A DNA stretch of 64,000 nt from Pannonibacter tanglangensis. GTDB taxonomy: Bacteria; Pseudomonadota; Alphaproteobacteria; Rhizobiales; Stappiaceae. Position 1 is the stretch's first letter; each line of letters opens with the position of its first letter. The stretch lies in NCBI RefSeq assembly GCF_009915685.1, contig NZ_JAABLP010000005.1. One strand, given 5' to 3'. The notes beneath the pieces are model-generated. The model was not told the DNA's origin. It made no database searches and saw only the letters and a list, made by a program, of their open reading frames with translations. Below, one piece after another: positions 38,357 to 48,600 of this stretch. The translations under genes and the position numbers were made by a program.

Positions 38357-40111
38357 ATGGCCCTGAAGACGGTCGGCGAGCAGGGACGCATCTGGCGCCT
38401 GCTGGCACACCACCTGTGGCAAACGAGCCTGCGATGGCTGCACGGCGGACCCCTGTTCCGGCTGCAGCCCTTCGCGGGAGCGCCGTCACGTCTGCTGATT
38501 GCGCCGCAGGACCTGCGCACCGCCGACCAGACCAACGCCATGGACATCTATGGCGGCCGGTTCCTCTTCAACGGACATGCGGTGGAGGCGCGCGGCCAGT
38601 CGCCGTTCGAGCTGCAGGGTCAGGATGCCGGCTGGCAACGGGAGCTGCATTCCTTCGGCTGGCTGCGCGACCTGCGCGCCGCCGAGAGCAAGGTGGCGCG
38701 GCAGAACGCGCGCGCGCTGGTCGACGACTGGATCAAGCATTGCGGCCGCTGGCACCCGATCGGCTGGGAACAGGCCGTGGTCGCCCGCCGCGTCCTGTCC
38801 TGGCTGGCCCAGTCGCCGCTGGTGCTGGAGGAAGGCGACGCCGATTTCTACCGCCGCTTCCTGCGCTCGCTCGGCCGGCAGGTGCGATTCCTCCGGCGGA
38901 CGATCAACGAAACCCCGGACGGCGTGCCGCGCCTGCAGGCCGCCCTCGCGGTTGCAGCCGCCAGCGTCTCGATGGCCGGTCAGGGCCGCTTCGTGCGCCA
39001 GAGCCTGCGCCGGCTGGAGTACGAGCTGCAGCGGCAGATCCTTCCGGATGGCGGCCACATCAGCCGCAACCCGCGCGCCATCCTCGACATCCTGACCGAC
39101 CTGCTGCCGATCCGTCAGGCCTTCGTGACGCAGGGCCTCGAAACCCCGGCGGCCATGATGCAGGCCGTCGACCGGATGATGCCGATGGTCCGCTTCTTCC
39201 GGCACGCGGACGGTGCCTTTGCCCGGTTCAACGGCATGGGATCGACGCCCAATGACCTGGTGGCGACCATCCTTGCCTATGATGACGCCCGCGGCGCGCC
39301 CCCCGGCAATGCGCCTCACGCCGGGTACCAGAGGCTGTCCGGCGGCGATACGGTGGTGCTGATGGACGCGGGCCTGCCGCCCCCCGTGCACCTGAGCGAG
39401 ATGGCCCATGCGGGCTGCCTGTCGTTCGAGCTGTCCTCCGGCCGCAACCGCCTCGTGGTCAACTGCGGCATCACCAGCCGCGCCAGCGAGACCTGGCGCC
39501 AGGTGGCCCGCTCGACCGCCGCCCATTCGACGGTCGGCATCGAGGACAGTTCCTCCTGCCGCTTCCTGGCCGAGAAGCCCTTCGGGCGCTGGCTCGGCAG
39601 CCCGGTCATCGCCGGTCCGACCAGCGTGCCCGTCGAACGCATCGAGGATGCCATGGGCACCCGCGTGACGGCCTCGCACAACGGCTATGCGGCCCGGTTC
39701 CGGGTGGTGCATGAGCGCGACATGCGGCTGGCGTCAGACGGCAGCGTGCTGGACGGGCTCGACATCTTCTCGACCTCGGGCGCGCTGACGGACCAGGACC
39801 ATTACACCGTGCGCTTCCACCTGCACCCGGCCGTCAAGCCGGGCCTGCTGCGCGGCGGCACCGGCGCCGAGCTTGTCTGCCCGGACGGGGAGACCTGGGA
39901 GTTCGACGCCAGTGCCGGCGAGCTGGTGATCGAGGAATCGGTCTATCTGTCGGATGTCTACGGCCACCGCCGCAGCCAGCAGCTGGTCATCTACGGCCGC
40001 ATCAGCCAGGCCAGCCAGATCGCCTGGCAGTTCCGCCGCACAGTCCTGCCCCGTCCGTACCGACGCTCGTGGGAAGGCGACGACACGGCCCTTCCGACGG
40101 CCGAAGACTGA
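38357..40111 (+). CDS. heparinase II/III family protein
   Basis: 584-aa protein of the heparinase II/III family: an alpha-barrel N-terminal domain with the segment FNGHAVEARGQSPFEL, then PDGGHISRNPRAILDIL, and a beta-sandwich C-terminal domain with GITSRASETWRQVARSTAAHST, which carries the conserved His region. These enzymes are polysaccharide lyases, but many alphaproteobacterial members next to purH have no known substrate and no visible signal peptide. It lies between rsmB and purH on the same strand, a neighbourhood I recall from other Rhizobiales. A role in cell-surface or storage polysaccharide turnover is only a guess. Confidence 0.87.
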   Translation: MALKTVGEQGRIWRLLAHHLWQTSLRWLHGGPLFRLQPFAGAPSRLLIAPQDLRTADQTNAMDIYGGRFLFNGHAVEARGQSPFELQGQDAGWQRELHSFGWLRDLRAAESKVARQNARALVDDWIKHCGRWHPIGWEQAVVARRVLSWLAQSPLVLEEGDADFYRRFLRSLGRQVRFLRRTINETPDGVPRLQAALAVAAASVSMAGQGRFVRQSLRRLEYELQRQILPDGGHISRNPRAILDILTDLLPIRQAFVTQGLETPAAMMQAVDRMMPMVRFFRHADGAFARFNGMGSTPNDLVATILAYDDARGAPPGNAPHAGYQRLSGGDTVVLMDAGLPPPVHLSEMAHAGCLSFELSSGRNRLVVNCGITSRASETWRQVARSTAAHSTVGIEDSSSCRFLAEKPFGRWLGSPVIAGPTSVPVERIEDAMGTRVTASHNGYAARFRVVHERDMRLASDGSVLDGLDIFSTSGALTDQDHYTVRFHLHPAVKPGLLRGGTGAELVCPDGETWEFDASAGELVIEESVYLSDVYGHRRSQQLVIYGRISQASQIAWQFRRTVLPRPYRRSWEGDDTALPTAED

Positions 40112-40227
40112 AAGCCGGCAAACAGTCCCGCAAGAACACCGGCACAGGGCCGTGCGACCTTCCGTTGCGCCGCCATTCGTGTTAGGGGCACGGCCACTTC
40201 CCAACCTCAGTTCAGCGAGGCAAGGCC

Positions 40228-41844
40228 ATGGCCGTGGTGTCCAAGGGGGTCCCCGTTCCCCCGCTCGTTTCCGTCAAGCGCGCCCTTCTCTCCGTTTCAG
40301 ACAAGACCGGACTGCTGCAATTCGCCAAGGACCTTGCCGATCGCGGCGTGGAGCTGATCTCCACCGGCGGCACCCGCAAGACGCTGGCCGATGCCGGCCT
40401 GCAGGTGAAGGACATTTCCGAAGTCACGGGCTTTCCCGAGATCATGGATGGTCGCGTCAAGACGCTGCACCCGATGGTGCATGGCGGCCTTCTCGCCATC
40501 CGCGATGACGCGGACCACACCGCAGCGATGCAGGCCCACGGCATCGGCGGCATCGACCTGCTCTGCGTCAACCTCTATCCCTTCGAGGACACGGTTGCCT
40601 CCGGCGCCGACTATGCCACCGGCGTCGAGAACATCGACATCGGCGGCCCGGCCATGACCCGCGCAGCCGCCAAGAACCACGCCTATGTGACCGTGGTCGT
40701 CGACCCGGCTGACTATGCCGCCGTGATCACGGCGCTGGACGAGAACAACGGCCAGTCGCCGGTCGCGCTGCGCAAGCGCCTGGCGCAGAAGGCCTTTGCC
40801 CGCACCGCCGCCTATGACGCTGCCGTGTCGAACTGGCTCGCGGCCGAGATCGGCAATGAGGCTCCGGATTACCGCGCGATGGGCGGCAAGCTCGCCGAAG
40901 TGATGCGCTACGGCGAGAACCCGCACCAGTCGGCCGGCTTCTACACCAACGGCGAACGCCGCTTCGGGGTGGCAACCGCGCGTCAGCTGCAGGGCAAGAC
41001 CCTGTCCTACAACAACATCAACGACACCGACGCGGCCTTCGAGCTGGTGAGCGAATTTGATCCGGCGCGGACCAAGGCCGTCGCCATCATCAAGCACGCC
41101 AACCCCTGCGGCGTTGCCGAAGGCGCGTCGATCAGGGCGGCCTACGAGCTGGCGCTGCGCTGTGACCCGGTTTCGGCTTTCGGCGGCATTGTCGCGCTGA
41201 ACGACATCCTGGACGCCGAGGCAGCCGAAGAGATCGTGAAGATCTTCACGGAGGTGATCATCGCCCCGGCCGCGACCGACGAGGCCGTCGAGATCGTGGC
41301 AAAGAAGAAGAACCTGCGGCTCCTGGTGACCGGCGGTCTCGCCGATCCGCGGGCTCCGGGCCTTGCCGTCAAGTCGGTCGCCGGCGGCCTGCTGGTGCAG
41401 TCGCGCGACAATGGCGTGGTCGATGACCTTGACCTGAAGGTCGTGACCAGGCGCGCGCCGAGCGCCCAGGAACTGGCCGACCTGAAGTTCGCCTTCCGCG
41501 TTGCCAAGCACGTGAAGTCCAACGCCATCGTCTACGCCAGGGACGGGGCGACGGTCGGCATCGGCGCGGGCCAGATGAGCCGCGTGGACAGCGCCCGCAT
41601 CGCCGCGCGCAAGGCGCTCGACGCCACCGAGGCCGCCGGTCTGGCGACGCCGCTGACCAAGGGCTGTGTCGTTGCCTCGGATGCCTTCTTCCCGTTTGCC
41701 GACGGCCTGCTGTCGGCGGCCGAGGCCGGCGCCACGGCGGTGATCCAGCCCGGTGGCTCCATGCGCGACGACGAAGTCATTGCTGCCGCAGATGAAGCTG
41801 GTCTGGCGATGGTGCTGACGGGGATGCGGCACTTCCGTCACTGA
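40228..41844 (+). CDS. purH: bifunctional AICAR formyltransferase / IMP cyclohydrolase
   Basis: 538-aa PurH, which performs the last two steps of purine synthesis: formylation of AICAR and ring closure to IMP. The N-terminal cyclohydrolase domain begins at RALLSVSDKTGLLQFAKDL and includes STGGTRKTL and MDGRVKTLHPMVHGG. The C-terminal transformylase domain has the catalytic KHANPCGVAEG and ends with the typical FFPFADGLLSAAEAGATAVI and IQPGGSMRDDE. The length is standard. A strong terminator follows. Confidence 0.98.
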   Translation: MAVVSKGVPVPPLVSVKRALLSVSDKTGLLQFAKDLADRGVELISTGGTRKTLADAGLQVKDISEVTGFPEIMDGRVKTLHPMVHGGLLAIRDDADHTAAMQAHGIGGIDLLCVNLYPFEDTVASGADYATGVENIDIGGPAMTRAAAKNHAYVTVVVDPADYAAVITALDENNGQSPVALRKRLAQKAFARTAAYDAAVSNWLAAEIGNEAPDYRAMGGKLAEVMRYGENPHQSAGFYTNGERRFGVATARQLQGKTLSYNNINDTDAAFELVSEFDPARTKAVAIIKHANPCGVAEGASIRAAYELALRCDPVSAFGGIVALNDILDAEAAEEIVKIFTEVIIAPAATDEAVEIVAKKKNLRLLVTGGLADPRAPGLAVKSVAGGLLVQSRDNGVVDDLDLKVVTRRAPSAQELADLKFAFRVAKHVKSNAIVYARDGATVGIGAGQMSRVDSARIAARKALDATEAAGLATPLTKGCVVASDAFFPFADGLLSAAEAGATAVIQPGGSMRDDEVIAAADEAGLAMVLTGMRHFRH

Positions 41845-41886
41845 CGTGCAGAAAAGATAAAAAATCAACTTTGGATTGATTAGGTG

Positions 41887-41929
41887 GCTTCCGGCGCGGC
41901 ATCTTCATGCCGGGCCGGAAGCTTTTTTT
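41887..41929 (+). terminator. rho-independent terminator after purH
   Basis: Stem GCTTCCGGC / GCCGGAAGC with a smaller inner hairpin (GCGGCAT/ATGCCGG-like), followed by seven T residues. Confidence 0.92.
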
Positions 41930-42017
41930 AACACACTGCGGGTTTACTTGGGTGCAACGCAAAAAACCTTCGCTCGACCAGCGGGGCGTTTTCGGCCGGA
42001 TCATCGGAGCGCGCAGG

Positions 42018-44120
42018 ATGTTCAGAAATGCAAAGGTAACAACCAAGCTGGTGACCGTCAGCGTCTCGGCCCTCGCCGCCGTGCTGCTGGCAGGCATCGG
42101 CTTCATTGGCTGGACCGCGTCGAACGCGACGCACAAGCTGGCGCTGGAGCAGGCGGAAGCCGTGGCCCGCGAACAGGCCGAATACATCGACCGAACCCTT
42201 GAACAGGGTCTCACCGTGGCCCAGGGCCTGGCGAATTCGCTGAATGCGCTGAAGCGCAGCGGACCGGTCGACCGCCTCGCCTGGACCAACGTGGTCGAGG
42301 ATGTCGCGATCAAGAACAAGGACCTGTCCGGCGCCTGGGGCATGGTGCTGGACAACCAGCTGGACGGCCGCGACGCCGAGTTTGCCAACGCCGAGAAGCA
42401 CGATGCCGGCGGTGCCTGGCGCCCGTACTTCTACCGCCTGCCGGACGGCAAGATCGGCTTCCGCCCGATCGCCGAGGTCAATCCCAGCGCTCCGGGCGAT
42501 GCCTGGTTCTTCGATGCCTACACGTCCGGCCGCGACCGCGTGACCGAACCCTACAGCTGGGAAGTCGAGGGCAAGACGATCACCGGCGTGTCCTTCAGCA
42601 TTCCGCTGCGGGATGGCAACAAGGTCATCGGCGTCGCCGGCACCGACATCATCCTGACCACTCTCTCCGAAACGCTGGCCAACAACCGCCCGCTGGGCAC
42701 CGGCACCGTCTCGCTGCTGTCGCAGGCCGGCGTCTGGGTCGCAAACGCCGATCCGGAGGCCCGTGGCAAGCCGATGACCGAAGCCGCCAACGGCCAGTCG
42801 CCCGACGTTGTCGCCAGGGTGATGAACGCGGTCAAGGCCGGCCAGCCGCTGACCTACACCGCCTATTCGGCCCAGGCGGGCGAGGATGTCATGAACATCG
42901 TCATGCCGGTGAAGATCGGCGAGACGGGGTCCAGCCTGAGCGTGGTCGTGTCCGTTCCGACCTCGACGCTGAACGCCACCTCGTTCGAGATCATCACCAC
43001 CATCGTCGGCGTCGGGCTCGTGCTGCTGCTGGTCGTGGCCGTCTCGATCCAGCTTGTCGGCAACGCCATCGTGCGGCGTCCGCTGGAGCGCGCCGTCAGC
43101 ACCATCAACGCGCTGATCGAGCGTCGCTACGACGTGCGCATCACCGACACGGACCGCGGCGACGAGATCGGCCAGATCAGCAAGGCGCTGGAGGTGTTCC
43201 GCGACAAGGCCCGTCAGGCCGAGCAGCTCGCGGCCGAGCAGGACGAACAGCAGCGCCAGCGCGTTGCGCGGGCCGAGACCGTCCGCGCCGTGTCGCAGGA
43301 CTTCGACGCCAAGATCTCGCGCCTGACCGACACCGTGTCGACGCTGGTCGGCGACCTCAATGCCGCCTCGGTGACGCTGACACGCGGCGCGGATGACACC
43401 AGCTCCAAGAGCACGGCCGTGGCCGCGGCCTCCGAGGAAGCCTCCTCCAACGTGGAAGCCGTCGCCTCGGCCGCCGAGGAGCTGCTGGCCTCGGTCGGCG
43501 AGATCGGCCGGCAGATGGGCCAGTCGACGGAAATCGCCCGTCAGGCCGTTGCCCAGGCGCACCAGACCAACGCCAAGATCGAGGCGCTTGCCGGCGCCGC
43601 CAGCCGCATCAACGAGGTGGTGAACCTGATCCAGGCCATTGCCGAACAGACCAACCTGCTGGCGCTGAACGCCACCATCGAGGCCGCCCGTGCCGGCGAG
43701 GCCGGCCGCGGCTTCGCCGTGGTGGCGGCCGAGGTCAAGGAGCTGGCCAACCAGACCGCCAAGGCGACCGAGGAGATCTCGACCCAGATCCAGTCGGTGC
43801 AGGCGGAAACCGACGGCGCCGTCGAGGCGATCAAGAGCATCTCCGCGACGATCGAGCGGATGAACGAGATCTCGGGCGGCATCCAGACCTCGGTGGACCA
43901 GCAGGGCATCGCCACGCGCGAGATTGCCCGCAACATCCAGGAAGCCTCCAACGGCACCCAGGAAGTGGCGCGCAACATCGTCGCCGTGTCGGCCGCAGCC
44001 AACGACACCGGCGACACCGCCCGCAAGGTCAGCAGCTCCGCCGCCGTGCTGCAGCACGAGGCCGAGCAGCTGCGCTCCGAGGTGCAGGTGTTCCTGTCGA
44101 GCATCCGCCAGAGCGCCTGA
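42018..44120 (+). CDS. methyl-accepting chemotaxis protein (dCache)
   Basis: 700-aa chemoreceptor. A transmembrane helix near residues 13-33 leads into a long periplasmic region of dCache type (WGMVLDNQLDGRD, GDAWFFDAYTSGRD and GVSFSIPLRDGNKVIGVAGTD are typical). A second helix near 325-345, a HAMP domain (RRPLERAVSTINALIERRYD) and a cytoplasmic signalling domain with the hairpin tip NLLALNATIEAARAGEAGRG follow. The C terminus has no CheR-docking pentapeptide. The ligand is unknown; dCache receptors often bind amino acids or organic acids. The ATG at 42018 has AGG upstream and gives a standard N terminus. Confidence 0.94.
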   Translation: MFRNAKVTTKLVTVSVSALAAVLLAGIGFIGWTASNATHKLALEQAEAVAREQAEYIDRTLEQGLTVAQGLANSLNALKRSGPVDRLAWTNVVEDVAIKNKDLSGAWGMVLDNQLDGRDAEFANAEKHDAGGAWRPYFYRLPDGKIGFRPIAEVNPSAPGDAWFFDAYTSGRDRVTEPYSWEVEGKTITGVSFSIPLRDGNKVIGVAGTDIILTTLSETLANNRPLGTGTVSLLSQAGVWVANADPEARGKPMTEAANGQSPDVVARVMNAVKAGQPLTYTAYSAQAGEDVMNIVMPVKIGETGSSLSVVVSVPTSTLNATSFEIITTIVGVGLVLLLVVAVSIQLVGNAIVRRPLERAVSTINALIERRYDVRITDTDRGDEIGQISKALEVFRDKARQAEQLAAEQDEQQRQRVARAETVRAVSQDFDAKISRLTDTVSTLVGDLNAASVTLTRGADDTSSKSTAVAAASEEASSNVEAVASAAEELLASVGEIGRQMGQSTEIARQAVAQAHQTNAKIEALAGAASRINEVVNLIQAIAEQTNLLALNATIEAARAGEAGRGFAVVAAEVKELANQTAKATEEISTQIQSVQAETDGAVEAIKSISATIERMNEISGGIQTSVDQQGIATREIARNIQEASNGTQEVARNIVAVSAAANDTGDTARKVSSSAAVLQHEAEQLRSEVQVFLSSIRQSA

Positions 44121-44147
44121 TCTGCATCATACCGGGCAGTGACACGC

Positions 44148-44174
44148 GAAAAGCCGGCCCAGCGCCGGCTTTTC
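44148..44174. terminator. bidirectional terminator between MCP and MFS genes
   Basis: Perfect 11-bp stem GAAAAGCCGGC / GCCGGCTTTTC with a 5-base loop in the gap between two convergent genes; each strand has four T residues after the G/C part. Confidence 0.85.
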
Positions 44175-44185
44175 TGATGTGCGGA

Positions 44186-45541
44186 TCACGGTTGACGCAC
44201 ACCCGACAGGACCAGCGCCCCGAGGGCGAAGAAGACGAGGATCACCGCCATGCCGGCCGCCTGGCTGCCGGTCGCCGCCGTCACCAGAGCTACGGACAGG
44301 GGGGCAAGGAAACTCGTCACCTTGCCGGACAGGGCAAAGAGGCCGAAGAAGGCCCCTGCCCGCTCCGGCGGGCTCAGATGCACCAGCAGGCTGCGGGCCG
44401 AGGCCTGCAGCGGGCCGGCCATGGCCCCGATGATCGCCCCCAGCACCAGGAACATCAGATCCGGGGCGGAGGAAAACAGCGTGCCGGGGCTGGCCGGCGT
44501 GACCTCCACGACGAACAGGATCGTGTCGCGGTCGACCGAGACGATGCCGAGACCGCAAAGGAACAGGCCGCCCAGCGCCCCGAGGATCACCGGTCTGGCG
44601 CCGATCCGGTCGTCCAGCCAGCCGCCGATCAGCGCCCCGGCCGTGCCGGTGATGGTGAGCAGGATGCCGAAGGTGCCGATCTGGATCGTCGTCCAGCCGA
44701 GAACGCCGGCGGCATAGATGCCGCCAAAGGCAAACAGCGCCACCAGACCATCGGCAAAGATCATGTTGGCGAGCAGGAACCGCACCACCCCGGGCGCACG
44801 GCGAGCCTCCGCGAGGGCGGCGACCAGACGCGCGCGGCCCTGGCGGATCGCCGCCCCATAGGCCAGGCGCCGGGGCACGTCCGGCGTGAACAGGAACAGG
44901 GGCAGCACGAAGACGACGAACCAGAGCGCCGACAGCGGCCCGGCGGCGCGGTCACCCTCGCGGGTCGCGGGATCGAGCCCGAACAGCGGCTCGAAGCCCA
45001 GAAGGGTGCGGCCGGTGTCAGGACTGGCCGCGAGGAAGCCGAGCGTGAGCACCAGGCTGGCCAGCCCGCCGGCATAGCCCATGGCCCAGCCGGCGCCGGA
45101 GAGGCGGCCGAGCCGGCTGCGCGGCACCAGATCCCCCATCATGGCGTTGTTGAACAGGGAGGCGAACTCGATGGCGACAGTGCCAAGGGCGAAGGCGGTG
45201 AGCGCAATCGCCACCGACCACGGATCGCCCGGCGCGGTGAACCACAGGGCAAGGCAGGCGAGGAGATAGGGGACGGCAAAGCCGGCAATCCAGGGCTTGC
45301 GTGCGCCGGTCGCATCGGCGATGGCACCGAGCAGAGGGGCCAGCAGCGCCGTCACCAGTCCCGCGGCCGCCGTCGCATAGCCCCAGAGTTCCTGTCCCTC
45401 GGCCGGCGTCGCCGCGAGGCTCGCCGCAAAGAAGGGCGCGAAGACGAAGGTCGTGACCAGCGTGAAGAAGGGCTGGGCGGCACAGTCGAACAGCACCCAG
45501 CCGAACAGCCCGCGCCTTGTCGTTTGCTGATGATCGGGCAA
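44186..45541 (-). CDS. UMF1-family MFS transporter (Atg22-like)
   Basis: 451-aa major facilitator protein with about 12 membrane segments. The start FGWVLFDCAAQPFFTLVTTF and the block LFNNAMMGDLVPRS are typical of the UMF1/Atg22 group, whose fungal member exports amino acids from the vacuole; bacterial substrates are unknown. The best start is a TTG at 45541 because AGGAGGA lies seven bases upstream; the ATG at 45637 has no such site. It is transcribed toward the chemoreceptor gene and away from NAD-GDH. Confidence 0.87.
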   Translation of the reverse strand: MPDHQQTTRRGLFGWVLFDCAAQPFFTLVTTFVFAPFFAASLAATPAEGQELWGYATAAAGLVTALLAPLLGAIADATGARKPWIAGFAVPYLLACLALWFTAPGDPWSVAIALTAFALGTVAIEFASLFNNAMMGDLVPRSRLGRLSGAGWAMGYAGGLASLVLTLGFLAASPDTGRTLLGFEPLFGLDPATREGDRAAGPLSALWFVVFVLPLFLFTPDVPRRLAYGAAIRQGRARLVAALAEARRAPGVVRFLLANMIFADGLVALFAFGGIYAAGVLGWTTIQIGTFGILLTITGTAGALIGGWLDDRIGARPVILGALGGLFLCGLGIVSVDRDTILFVVEVTPASPGTLFSSAPDLMFLVLGAIIGAMAGPLQASARSLLVHLSPPERAGAFFGLFALSGKVTSFLAPLSVALVTAATGSQAAGMAVILVFFALGALVLSGVRQP

Positions 45542-45688
45542 GGCGCGTTCCTCCTGATGTGCCGTCGGGCCAGACCGGCCCAAGGTGCTCGCAAAACAGG
45601 AGGCTGCGCAAGACGGTCCCGGTCGGGCCGGCGGCATTTTCAGCGGACGGCCCCGCCCTGAACGGGCGGGGCAATCCTGTCGTCCCGA

Positions 45689-48600
45689 TCAGCGGGCGAT
45701 CTCGGCAAGCAGGCTGGCGGCAACGGAGAACTTGGAGACGCTGATCGCGCCTTCGAGGATCTCGCCGACGGCCCGGGTGGTGCGGGTGACGTCCGCCTCG
45801 TGCGTGCCGAGCCAGTTGCCGAAGCCGCCGGCCCGGACCGCCGCAGCCGTCAGGTCGCGGTGGGCATTGGCCAGCGTCGCCCGGGCCCGGTCGAGGGCCA
45901 GACCGTCGTAGTAGTCGGAAATCGACAGGTCACGGGCGAGCGCGTCCATCGAACCGATGCGGAAATGCTGGGCAACCTCGAAGAAGGTGCGGGCGACGGC
46001 CTCGAGCGGCGCGCCGACCTCGCCGGCCACCAGCACGATGTCCGGGATGGTCGCCTCGACCGGCAGGAAGGCAATACGCCGCGCCAGATCGGCCGGCACA
46101 CCCCGGTCGGCGAAGCCCGCCGCCCGGCCGAGCAGGAACTCGGCCTGCGCCGGCGTCACGGCCTCCGCCAGGCGCTGGCCGAGCGTGGCGATGCCGTCGG
46201 AGAAGCGGTCGACCACGGCGGCAATGCCATCGCGGAAGGAGACATGACGCTTGAACCAGAGCACCTGCTCGAGGAACAGGTCCTGCACCTCGGCATAGAG
46301 TTCCAGCTGCAGCGTGCCGTCGATCCGGGCATCCAGCGCGTCGATCGCCTCGTTGAGGGCGGTCAGGCCGAAGGAATTGCGCACGGCGACGAAGCAGCGG
46401 GCAATGTCGGCCTCGCTGGCCCCGGTCTGGTCGGCAATGCGGGTCACGAAGGTCGGGCCGCCGCGGTTGACCATGGAGTTGGCCAGCATCGTGGCAATGA
46501 TCTCGCGGCGCAGCCGGTGACCGCGGATCTCCTCGGCAAAGCCGGCTTCCATCCGGTCCGGGAAGTAGCGGAACAGCTCCAGCGACAGATAGTCGTCATC
46601 CGGCACGTCGCTTTCGAGGAGCGCGTCGTAGAGCGTGATCTTGGCATAGGCGAGCAGCACGCCGATCTCGGCGCGGGTCAGGCCGAGCCCGGCCTTTTCC
46701 AGCTCGGCGATGGCGGCGTCGTCGGGCAGGAACTCGACCTGACGGTCCAGGAGGCCTGCCTGTTCCAGCTGCCGCATCATGCGGACCTGATAGCCGAAGT
46801 CCTCGATGCCACGCCGCTCGGTCATGGAGATGGCGAGCGACTGCAGGTAGTTGTTGCGCAGCACGAGATGCGCGACCTCGTCGGTCATCTCGGCCAGGAT
46901 CACGTTGCGCGCCGGGATGTCGAGCTTGCCCGCCTGCACCGCCGCGCCGAAGGCGATCTTGATGTTCACCTCCATGTCGGAGGAGTTCACGCCGGCAGAG
47001 TTGTCGATGGCGTCGGAGTTGGAGCGGCCGCCCTTGCGCCCGAACTCGATGCGGGCGCGCTGGGTCATGCCGAGATTGGCGCCCTCGCCGATCACCTTGG
47101 CGCGGACATCCCTGGCGGTGACGCGGATCGCGTCATTGGCACGGTCGCCCGCATCCGCATCCGTCTCGCTGGAGGCGCGGATGTAGGTGCCGATGCCGCC
47201 GAACCACATCAGGTCCACATCGAGCTTCAGGATCGCGGTCATCACCTCCTGCGGCGTCGCCTTGGCCTTGGCAAAGCCGAGCAGCGCCTGAACCTCGTCG
47301 CTGAGCGGGATCGACTTGAGCTGGCGCGAGAACACGCCGCCGCCCTTCGAGATCAGCCCGGCATTGTAGTCGGCCCAGGACGAGCGGCCGAGACCGAACA
47401 GCCGCTGCCGCTCGGCGAAGCTGACGGCCGCATCCGGCGTCGGGTCAAGGAAGATGTCGCGGTGATCGAAGGCCGCCACCAGCCGGATCTCCTTCGACAG
47501 CAGCATGCCGTTGCCGAAGACGTCGCCCGACATGTCGCCAACGCCGGCAACGGTGAAGGGCTCGCTCTGGATGTCGCGGTTCATCTCGCGGAAGTGACGC
47601 TTCACCGCTTCCCAGGCGCCGCGCGCGGTGATGCCCATCTTCTTGTGGTCATAGCCGGCAGAGCCGCCAGAGGCGAAGGCATCGCCGAGCCAGAAGCTGC
47701 GGCTCGTGGAAATGCCGTTGGCGGTGTCGGAGAAGGTCGCCGTGCCCTTGTCCGCGGCAACGACGAGATAGGGATCGTCCTCGTCATGCCGCACGACCTC
47801 GGCCGGCGGCAGGATGCGGTCCCCCTTCAGGTTGTCGGTCACGTCGAGCAGCGAGCCGACGAAGATCTTGTAGGCCTCGGTGCCCTCGGCAAAGACCGCC
47901 TCGCGGTCGCCGCCGACCGGCAGGCGCTTGGGCACGAACCCCCCCTTCGAGCCGACCGGCACGATCACCGCGTTCTTGACCTGCTGCGCCTTCACCAGAC
48001 CCAGCACCTCGGTGCGGAAGTCCTGCGGACGGTCGGACCAGCGCAGACCGCCGCGCGCCACCTTGCCGAAGCGCAGGTGAATGCCCTCGACGCGCGGGCT
48101 GTAGACCGAAATCTCGCGGAACGGCCGCGGCTGCGGCATGTCCTCGATGGCGCGGGAGTTGATCTTGAAGGCAAAGGTCGACTTCGGCCGGCCATCGGCC
48201 CCAAGCTGGAAGAAGTTGGTGCGCAGGATCGCGGCAATCACGTTCTGGAACCGGCGCAGGATGCGGTCGTCGTCGAGACTGACCACGGCATCAAAGGCCG
48301 TGCCCAGCTCGTCCTCGAGCCGGGCCGTCTTCAGCGTGCGGTCGTTGTCGGACAGGGCCGGATCGAAGCGGATGTGGAACAGCTCGACCAGCGCGGCCGC
48401 AATGGCCGGATAGTTGTTGAGCGTGGTCCACATGTAGTCTTCGGAGTAGCGGATGCCGACCTGGCGCAGGTACTTCGACAGCGCCCGGAGCATGGCGATG
48501 TCGCGCCAGGCGAGGTTCGCCGACAGGACCAGCGCATTGTAGCCGTCGTTCTCGGCCTGCCCGAGCCAGACCGCCATGAACAGCGCCTCAAGCCTGTCCT

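Noticed and set aside
41928..44057. Long minus-strand open frame opposite the chemoreceptor
   Set aside because: The chemoreceptor has all expected domains; the opposite frame has no motif.
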